Notes under the pieces: model-generated
The model's database searches: none
What the model was told of the DNA's origin: nothing
What the model saw: only the letters and a program-made list of their open reading frames with translations
DNA from: Dialister sp.
GTDB taxonomy: Bacteria > Bacillota > Negativicutes > Veillonellales > Dialisteraceae
Direction: 5' to 3'
Assembly: GCA_022722495.1 (NCBI GenBank)
Contig: JAIJLI010000096.1
Location: 1-7,333, forward strand
Length of the DNA stretch: 7,333 bases
Translations under genes and position numbers: made by a program
Part shown: piece by piece, positions 1 through 4,130 of the stretch
Position numbering within the stretch: position 1 is the first letter of the stretch
Layout of the letters: every line of letters starts with the position of its first letter

Positions 1-341
1 ATGTAGGAGCGATCGGCATGATGCAGCTCATGCCAGATACCGCAGAGTGGATCTCCGAGAAAAGCGGCCTTCCGGCGAACCGTCTGGAGCGTCCCGAGGA
101 AAATATTCCGCTGGGCGCCTGGTATATCAATTATCTTTTGAAGGAGTATCACAATAATGAAGTCCTTGCACTGGCCGCGTACAATGCGGGCCGCGGCAAT
201 GTGGATCAGTGGGTGAAGGACTATGGCTGGAAGGAAGGCTTCTCCGACATGAACCAGATCCCTTTCCCGGAAACTCGGGAATTTGTGAAGTCCGTTACAG
301 CAGCCAGAGACCGGCTAGAGAAAGAACGGACGGAGAAGTGA
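1..341 (+). CDS. Lytic transglycosylase (SLT domain), 3' part only
   Basis: This is the C-terminal 112 residues of a peptidoglycan lytic transglycosylase, an enzyme that cleaves the MurNAc-GlcNAc bond of the cell wall with formation of 1,6-anhydroMurNAc, acting outside the membrane. The reading frame is open to the left edge (first whole codon at base 3), so the true start, any signal or anchor segment and the catalytic Glu lie outside the window. Visible family signatures are GAIGMMQLMP at fragment residues 2-11, the substrate-groove motif AYNAGRGNVDQW at 59-70 and the C-terminal IPFPETREFV segment. The ATG at 18 lies inside the conserved GAxGxMQ motif and cannot be the start. The compact arrangement resembles the short single-domain clostridial enzymes rather than full-length Slt70. 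It ends with TGA at 339-341 and is followed directly by repeats; I see no intrinsic terminator. Confidence 0.9.
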   Translation, partial: VGAIGMMQLMPDTAEWISEKSGLPANRLERPEENIPLGAWYINYLLKEYHNNEVLALAAYNAGRGNVDQWVKDYGWKEGFSDMNQIPFPETREFVKSVTAARDRLEKERTEK

Positions 342-348
342 CTGGGAT

Positions 349-481
349 TAGTGGCTGGGGACTAGTGGCTAGTGGCTAGTGACTGGGGACTAGTGACTAG
401 GAATCAGAAGTCAGAGGTCAGATGCTAGAAGTCTGAAATCCGAAGTCTAAAGCCTGAAGTCTAATGTCTAATGTCTAACAT
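349..481. repeat. Degenerate heptanucleotide repeat tract (19 units)
   Basis: The gap between the first two genes reads as 19 consecutive 7-base units with no indel. Early units are TAGTGGC, TGGGGAC, TAGTGAC; middle units are CAGAAGT, CAGAGGT, TAGAAGT; late units are CTGAAGT, CTAATGT, CTAATGT, CTAACAT. The word drifts gradually but the 7-base phase is kept: position 1 is always a pyrimidine and position 7 nearly always is. Weaker heptads continue to about 502, up to the Shine-Dalgarno of the next gene. No gene or clear promoter is visible in this stretch. It resembles in form the heptanucleotide STRR repeats of cyanobacteria; I infer no homology. Confidence 0.75.
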
Positions 482-518
482 CTCCTAGTCTTCCAGTCTC
501 ATTTAGAAAGGAGCCACC

Positions 519-1220
519 ATGGCTGACGTGGATGAAAAAACACAGAAGGCGCGTGCGGAGCGCCGCGAGAAGCTGCTTGCCTGGTACGAGGAGAAGGATC
601 TTCCACCGGTCATCGGCGACTATGAGCTTCGCATCATTGATGAGCAGCACGACCGCATTTATTATGCCTTCGGCTGGTTTCACAAGTCGAATGGATGGAA
701 GATCCGCGTCTTATATGATGAGGAAACGGCGGATTACATGGTGAAGATGGATTTGCATATGATCACGCTGACGGAGATCGAATGCATCACGGGCGATCTT
801 GAGGAATTTAAACGTCTCGTGAAGCTGCTGACACCGGAGGCGATTGAGAAGGAGCTCATCCATCGCGAGAAGGTCTCCAGTCTGGTCGAGGGCAAGGGCT
901 TCATGGTCTGGGACTATGAAAAGCTGCTGCCGGAGAAGCTCGGGCACTATGTGCGCGTCATTGCGCCGAAAATGCCGCTCCTTGGGCTGAACGGCTCCTA
1001 CATCATCGCTGCCTATGAGTGTGAAGAAAAAGATACAGGGATCCTTTTCTTCTATAACATGTATCGCGATGAATACTACGGCGAGCTTCGCGCCAAGGGC
1101 ATCCCGGGCATCATTCATCAGTACGATGCCAGATCCATAGAAGCCCTTGAGGCGGCGATCGAGAAGCACCTGGTGAAGGATCTGAAGGAGCTCTATGAGC
1201 ATCCGGTGATCGAGGATTAG
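519..1220 (+). CDS. Hypothetical protein, 233 aa, function unknown
   Basis: I do not recognise this protein. The start is well supported: an in-frame TAG at 504-506 lies just upstream, and AAAGGAG (507-513) sits 5 bases before the ATG. The product is soluble-looking, with no signal peptide or membrane segment. Residues 1-27 are a highly charged, probably helical N-terminus. Residues 33-90 alternate short hydrophobic strands with charged turns and contain many aromatics (YYAFGWFHKSNGW at 48-60). Residues 94-125 look helical, 140-185 return to strands (HYVRVIAP, GSYIIAAYEC, GILFFYN), and 203-227 form a terminal helix. This suggests an alpha/beta fold, possibly two related halves. Only two cysteines (89 and 168) are present and there is no obvious catalytic signature. 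It lies between repeat tracts on both sides, so it appears to be transcribed alone or from the upstream gene. Codon use resembles the neighbours, so there is no sign of recent transfer. Confidence 0.8.
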   Translation: MADVDEKTQKARAERREKLLAWYEEKDLPPVIGDYELRIIDEQHDRIYYAFGWFHKSNGWKIRVLYDEETADYMVKMDLHMITLTEIECITGDLEEFKRLVKLLTPEAIEKELIHREKVSSLVEGKGFMVWDYEKLLPEKLGHYVRVIAPKMPLLGLNGSYIIAAYECEEKDTGILFFYNMYRDEYYGELRAKGIPGIIHQYDARSIEALEAAIEKHLVKDLKELYEHPVIED

Positions 1221-1255
1221 AGGGTTCAAGGTTCAGGTTGATGGGTTCAGGGCTC
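1221..1255. repeat. Heptamer tract, GGGTTCA type
   Basis: Five in-phase 7-base units start at the base after the stop codon of the hypothetical gene: AGGGTTC, AAGGTTC, AGGTTGA, TGGGTTC, AGGGCTC. The word is the reverse complement of the AACCCTG array at 1515-1549, so the two tracts form an inverted pair around the palindromic element at 1298-1457. Confidence 0.7.
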
Positions 1256-1297
1256 GCCCGTGGGGCAGCTCACCCCTTGATTACGTTTGAAAGCCTA

Positions 1298-1457
1298 GGG
1301 AAACGCTGATTAAATCGCAGAGTCAGATTCTACAAGAATTTTTATACATAGCTTCGTCATAGCCTTCCTTAAATAGCTCGCTATTCGCGCCCCTGTTTCC
1401 TCGCTCTGTATAAAAATCCAAGAGTAAAATCTGACAACGATTTAATCAGTGTTTCCC
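1298..1457. repeat. ~160-bp palindromic interspersed element, copy 1
   Basis: The ends are near-perfect inverted repeats: the left end begins GGGAAACGCTGATTAAATCG and the right end finishes CGATTTAATCAGTGTTTCCC, with one mismatch in 20. Inside that, GTCAGATTCTAC pairs with GTAAAATCTGAC (one mismatch) and AATTTTTATACA with TGTATAAAAAT. At the centre AATAG-CTCG-CTATT forms a small hairpin, so most of the element can fold into one long imperfect hairpin. A second copy in the same orientation lies at 6993-7153. The first 88 bases match it at 86 positions and the last 35 at 33; the segment around 1386-1415 is diverged. No open reading frame of interest and no clear target-site duplication is visible. 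A MITE-like, non-autonomous element is the simplest reading, but this is inference. Confidence 0.8.
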
Positions 1458-1467
1458 GAGGAATGAA

Positions 1468-1512
1468 GGTGGCGGCTCCGCCGCAAATATATATTGCAGC
1501 GAAGCTGCCACC
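1468..1512. repeat. GC-rich hairpin between element and heptamer array
   Basis: GGTGGCGGC (1468-1476) can pair with GCTGCCACC (1504-1512), enclosing a second GC-rich arm (GGCGGCTCCGCCGC) and an AT-rich near-palindrome GCAAATATATATTGC. No T-run follows, so it is not a terminator. It may be another member of the intergenic repeat set; only one copy is in this window. Confidence 0.45.
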
Positions 1513-1514
1513 AC

Positions 1515-1549
1515 AACCCTGAACCCTGAACCCTGAACCCTGAACCTTT
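1515..1549. repeat. AACCCTG tandem array (4 perfect copies plus partial)
   Basis: Four exact 7-base copies (AACCCTG at 1515, 1522, 1529, 1536) are followed by a decayed unit AACCTTT. It ends 5 bases before the promoter region of the rimP operon and is the inverted counterpart of the tract at 1221-1255. Copy number in such a perfect array could vary between strains. Confidence 0.85.
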
Positions 1550-1553
1550 TTTA

Positions 1554-1583
1554 TTGCTTTCCCTTTACAACGTATGGTATAAT
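1554..1583 (+). promoter_or_regulatory. Extended -10 promoter of the rimP-infB operon
   Basis: TATAAT at 1578-1583 is preceded by TGG (1575-1577), giving the extended -10 form TGnTATAAT. A weak -35 candidate, TTGCTT at 1554-1559, lies 18 bases upstream, as expected for a promoter that relies on the extended -10. Transcription would begin at about 1590-1593. It is the only convincing sigma-A-type promoter between the upstream gene and rimP. Confidence 0.75.
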
Positions 1584-1619
1584 AGTATCGCAAGTTATGT
1601 GTATAGAATTTCCTGGTGA

Positions 1620-1640
1620 GTGAGCTGCGGCTCACTTTTT
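1620..1640 (+). terminator. Short intrinsic terminator in the operon leader
   Basis: GTGAGC (1620-1625) pairs perfectly with GCTCAC (1630-1635) across a TGCG loop and is followed at once by five T (1636-1640), then CTT. It lies only about 30 bases after the predicted transcription start and before rimP. A stem of 6 bp with a short T-run is the sort of suboptimal terminator whose use depends on NusA in B. subtilis, where the nusA operon is known to be controlled this way. That control here is inference. Confidence 0.6.
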
Positions 1641-1659
1641 CTTATATATGGAACAGTTT

Positions 1660-1762
1660 CGTGAACGGACGCATGCGCATCGGGGAAGGAACATATTTTT
1701 TATCGCATTGATGCTGCGATCTATGGAGCCCTTGCTCTTTCAGGAGCACTTCGGCGTTCACG
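1660..1762 (+). promoter_or_regulatory. Potentially structured leader RNA upstream of rimP
   Basis: CGTGAACG (1660-1667) is complementary over 8 bp to CGTTCACG (1755-1762). Between them lie two perfect hairpins, ATCGCA/TGCGAT (1702-1707 with 1715-1720) and TGCTC/GAGCA (1733-1737 with 1744-1748). Together they would make a multibranch domain ending 13 bases before the rimP Shine-Dalgarno. I recognise no riboswitch class. Without homologues the fold is only a candidate. Confidence 0.4.
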
Positions 1763-1775
1763 TTTGATTGATTTC

Positions 1776-1782
1776 AAGGAGG
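1776..1782 (+). promoter_or_regulatory. Ribosome binding site of rimP
   Basis: AAGGAGG lies 6 bases before the ATG at 1789. It fixes that ATG as the start and rules out the in-frame TTG at 1768, which is upstream of this site. Confidence 0.85.
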
Positions 1783-1788
1783 CTTATC

Positions 1789-2262
1789 ATGGCACATAAA
1801 GCAATCGAAGAAGCCGTAGAAGCTTTGCTGGAACCGATCCTGGATGCGGACGGCATCGAACTTGTCGATGTCGAGTATGTCCGTGAAAGGAATTGGATCC
1901 TTCGCATTTTCATTGATAAGGAAGGCGGCGTGGATCTCGCAGACTGCCAGAGCATCAGTGAGAAGGCCGGCGAGATCCTGGATGAGAAGGATATCATCCC
2001 GGATAACTACATGCTGGAGGTCTCTTCTCCGGGGCTCGATCGTGTATTGAAGAAGGATAAGGATTTCCGCCGCTATGCGGGAAGCGATGTGGACGTGAAG
2101 CTGTTTGCTCCGCTCGAAGAGGCAGGCGGCGGCAAAGCGTTCACCGCGCATCTGGAAGGGCTCACCGAGGAGGGTGATCTGGCGCTGACGCTCGATGGCG
2201 GTAAGGAAATCGCATTGCATAGAGATAAAATTTCACAGGTAAGACTTCATTTTTCGTTTTAA
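1789..2262 (+). CDS. rimP: Ribosome maturation factor RimP
   Basis: RimP (YlxS/YhbC) binds the free 30S subunit and helps its late assembly in the cytoplasm. The product is 157 residues, close to the usual 150-160. The N-terminal alpha/beta domain (about 1-85) shows the family pattern GIELVDVEYVRERNWILRIF at 22-41, followed by the D43 region, and the signature LEVSSPGLDRVL at 76-87. The C-terminal part (about 88-157) is the small SH3-like barrel, including a run of strands near DLALTLDGGKEIAL. It is the first gene of the operon, after a leader of about 200 bases with a promoter and terminator. Its stop is 20 bases before the nusA start. Nothing odd is seen in the protein. Confidence 0.95.
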   Translation: MAHKAIEEAVEALLEPILDADGIELVDVEYVRERNWILRIFIDKEGGVDLADCQSISEKAGEILDEKDIIPDNYMLEVSSPGLDRVLKKDKDFRRYAGSDVDVKLFAPLEEAGGGKAFTAHLEGLTEEGDLALTLDGGKEIALHRDKISQVRLHFSF

Positions 2263-2264
2263 TC

Positions 2265-2271
2265 GAGGAGG
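2265..2271 (+). promoter_or_regulatory. Ribosome binding site of nusA
   Basis: GAGGAGG begins 3 bases after the rimP stop and ends 11 bases before the GTG at 2283. An in-frame TAG at 2274-2276 between them excludes any earlier start, so the GTG start is well supported despite the slightly long spacing. Confidence 0.75.
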
Positions 2272-2282
2272 AATAGTTCATC

Positions 2283-3422
2283 GTGGACGGCAAGGTATTA
2301 TTGGAAGCAGTAGAAGCCCTGGTCAAGATCAAAAAGGTTGACAGAAATATGGTATTTGATGCACTGGAAATGGTGCTTCTGACCGCTTATAAAAAGGAAA
2401 GCGGCAGCAATGCCAAGGCTTCGGTCTCTCTCAACCGTGAAACCGGCGAATATAAAATTTATGAAGAAAAGACCGTCGTGGACGAGATCCATGAGGACTC
2501 TGAAAATGCGATCAATGAGATCACGGTGGAAGAGGCGAAGAAGATCGACCGCAGCTATGAAGCAGGCGACATGCTCCGCATCGATGTGACACCGAAGAAT
2601 TTCGGCCGTGTCGCAGCGCAGGCCGCTAAGCAGGTCATGATCCAGAAGCTGCGTGAAGCCGAGAGAGGCTCCATCTATGACGAATTCTCCGGCCGTGAAG
2701 GCGATGTGATCACCGGCGTAGTGAAATGGAATGAATCCCGCACCATTTTTGTCGACCTCGGCCGCGTGGAAGGGATCCTGCCTTTCGCAGAACAGATCGA
2801 AGGCGAAGAATTCCAGCCGAACGATAAGATCAAGTGCTATGTCCTCGAAGTCAGAAAGACCACGAAGGGACCGGAGATCATCCTCTCGAGGACCCATCCG
2901 GGCCTCTTGAAGAGACTTTTCGAGCTGGAGGTACCGGAAATTTACAGCGGCACCGTGGAGATCAAGAGTGTCGTCCGTGAAGCGGGCTCCCGCTCCAAGA
3001 TCGCCGTATATGCGATGGATCCGGCTGTCGATCCGGTCGGTGCGTGCGTCGGGCCGAAGGGACAGCGCGTACAGAATATCGTGAACGAGCTGCATGATGA
3101 AAAGATCGATATCGTCCGCTGGGACGAAGATCCGGCGATCTACATCGCAAATGCCCTCTCCCCGGCAAAGGTCGTTTCCGTTTCCGTATGGGAAGAAGAG
3201 AAATCCTCCTATGTCATCGTACCGGACTACCAGCTGTCGCTTGCCATCGGCAAAGCAGGTCAGAATGCCCGCTTGGCTGCCAAGCTGACGAACTGGAAGA
3301 TCGATATCAAGAGCGAAACGCAGGCGAATGAGGAAGGCTTCGGTGAGACCGACAGCGCCGATCTCGATGACGACATTCTGGGAGATATCGAAAGCGATAT
3401 GGGGGAGGAAGCTAAGGAATGA
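2283..3422 (+). CDS. nusA: Transcription termination/antitermination factor NusA
   Basis: NusA binds RNA polymerase and nascent RNA, lengthening pauses and promoting intrinsic termination or antitermination. The 379-residue product has the N-terminal polymerase-binding domain (about 1-125), an S1 domain (about 137-203, with GRVEGILPF at 160-168), KH1 (about 225-285, GxxG loop GPKG at 257-260) and KH2 (about 290-345, GKAG at 323-326). Residues 345-379 form an acidic tail. The two C-terminal acidic-repeat domains of the enteric protein are absent, as is usual in Firmicutes. It starts with GTG. The final GAATGA contains the ylxR start, giving a 4-base overlap typical of translational coupling. 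Control by the leader terminator at 1620-1640 is likely but inferred. Confidence 0.97.
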   Translation: MDGKVLLEAVEALVKIKKVDRNMVFDALEMVLLTAYKKESGSNAKASVSLNRETGEYKIYEEKTVVDEIHEDSENAINEITVEEAKKIDRSYEAGDMLRIDVTPKNFGRVAAQAAKQVMIQKLREAERGSIYDEFSGREGDVITGVVKWNESRTIFVDLGRVEGILPFAEQIEGEEFQPNDKIKCYVLEVRKTTKGPEIILSRTHPGLLKRLFELEVPEIYSGTVEIKSVVREAGSRSKIAVYAMDPAVDPVGACVGPKGQRVQNIVNELHDEKIDIVRWDEDPAIYIANALSPAKVVSVSVWEEEKSSYVIVPDYQLSLAIGKAGQNARLAAKLTNWKIDIKSETQANEEGFGETDSADLDDDILGDIESDMGEEAKE

Positions 3423-3685
3423 AAGTAAAAAAGATTCCCATGCGCATGTGCGTAGGCTGCAAGGAGCTGAAGCCGAAGAAGGAGCTGCTCCGTATCGTGG
3501 CTCTGCCGACGGGGCTCATCGAGCTCGACCGTACGGGCAAGAAATCCGGCCGCGGCGTCTATGTGTGTGACGATATCGAGTGCTTTACCAAGGCCTACGA
3601 GTCCCATGGTCTTGAGAGATCCCTGAAGCGTCCGGTATCCAAGGATGTATACGATGCGCTGAAGGAACAGATCGAGAATGGATGA
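3419..3685 (+). CDS. ylxR: YlxR/RnpM, RNA-binding RNase P modulator family
   Basis: This is a small basic protein of 88 residues of the YlxR (DUF448) family. The B. subtilis member has been renamed RnpM after work linking it to RNase P RNA binding and modulation of RNase P activity. The family signature is complete: CVGC at 11-14 and GRGVYVC at 44-50, with another cysteine at 55; the four cysteines (11, 14, 50, 55) are placed as a possible metal site. The start ATG overlaps the nusA stop (ATGA), and GGGGGAGG at 3401-3408 inside nusA provides a Shine-Dalgarno with about 10 bases of spacing. The gene overlaps ylxQ by 8 bases. The position between nusA and ylxQ is the standard Firmicutes order. 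Confidence 0.93.
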   Translation: MKVKKIPMRMCVGCKELKPKKELLRIVALPTGLIELDRTGKKSGRGVYVCDDIECFTKAYESHGLERSLKRPVSKDVYDALKEQIENG

Positions 3686-4004
3686 GCCGGTATACCGCAT
3701 GCTTGGCCTTTGTATGAAGGCAGGTCGTCTGCTTTCGGGAAATGAACAGGTGGCAGAAGGGCTGAAAAATGTGAAAGCTCCGAAAGGGGCCCTTCTCATT
3801 ATCACGGAAGACAGCTCCCCAAGAACAAAGGATGAGTACAGAAATGCTGCAGAAAGAGCGCATATCTCCTACAGACTGTTTGGAGAAAAGGAAAGGCTGG
3901 GCAGCGCCCTCGGCAAAGGGGTGCGCACAGCGGCGCTCATCACAGATAAAGGATTCAGCCGCGCGATCGCTGAAAAGATCGACAAGGCGCTGGCTGAAAG
4001 ATAG
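3678..4004 (+). CDS. ylxQ: YlxQ, L7Ae-family RNA-binding protein
   Basis: This is a 108-residue member of the L7Ae/L30e/S12e/Gadd45 fold. Bacillus YlxQ is known to bind kink-turn RNA; its cellular role is not settled. Recognisable features are the N-terminal helix and loop LGLCMKAGRLLSGNEQV (9-25), the strand KGALLIITEDSSP (36-48) and the C-terminal segment LGKGVRTAALITDKGFS. The ATG overlaps the ylxR stop by 8 bases, and AAGGAA at 3662-3667 gives a weak Shine-Dalgarno, so translation is probably coupled to ylxR. It ends with TAG at 4002-4004, whose last G is also the first base of a hairpin. It is the last gene before the structured spacer that precedes infB. Confidence 0.92.
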   Translation: MDEPVYRMLGLCMKAGRLLSGNEQVAEGLKNVKAPKGALLIITEDSSPRTKDEYRNAAERAHISYRLFGEKERLGSALGKGVRTAALITDKGFSRAIAEKIDKALAER

Positions 4005-4083
4005 CTGCCAGGGGGCAGCCGGAAATGGGCCTTAGTGCCGCTCGTCGCCTGAGAACGGCCGCCGAATAGGAGTCCCATTTCCG
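4004..4083 (+). promoter_or_regulatory. Two adjacent stem-loops in the ylxQ-infB spacer
   Basis: GCTGCC (4004-4009) pairs with GGCAGC (4014-4019) across AGGG. Immediately after it, CGGAAATGGG (4020-4029) pairs perfectly over 10 bp with CCCATTTCCG (4074-4083). Inside the long stem, CCT/AGG (4030-4032 with 4068-4070) leaves a 3-base AGT bulge, and GCCGCTC (4037-4043) pairs with GAG-AA-CGGC (4051-4059). No T-run follows, so it is not a terminator. An RNA processing site, a stabilising structure or a protein-binding leader for infB are all possible. The AGGAG inside the structure is not the infB ribosome site, which is at 4119-4124. Confidence 0.6.
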
Positions 4084-4130
4084 CAATAACAAACCATGAA
4101 TCAAATTGACATACACTTGGGAGGCTGCTT

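Noticed and set aside
349..481. CRISPR array
   Set aside because: Units are 7 bases, contiguous and degenerate; there are no spacers, no 23-40 base repeats and no cas genes.
1298..1457. Palindromic element as an intrinsic terminator for the upstream gene
   Set aside because: The stem is long and interrupted, with no T-run at its end.
1564..1569. TTTACA as -35 element for TATAAT at 1578
   Set aside because: Spacing is only 8 bases; the extended -10 with a weak -35 at 1554 fits better.
1597..1623. Eight-codon leader peptide frame (ATG TGT ... TGA) running into the terminator hairpin
   Set aside because: No Shine-Dalgarno in front of it and no run of regulatory codons, so peptide-based attenuation is unsupported.
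1381..1635. 84-codon minus-strand frame across the repeats and promoter
   Set aside because: It is composed of half the palindromic element, the GC hairpin, the heptamer array and the rimP promoter; no independent coding evidence.
1768..1770. TTG as the rimP start
   Set aside because: It lies upstream of the AAGGAGG site; the ATG at 1789 has ideal spacing and matches the usual RimP length.
2298..3095. Open frame on the minus strand opposite nusA
   Set aside because: Shadow of the well-supported nusA; no ribosome site or recognisable motif.
4020..4083. Kink-turn motif as a YlxQ binding site in the spacer
   Set aside because: The 3-base AGT bulge is not followed by the required tandem G-A pairs; the next pairs are Watson-Crick C-G.
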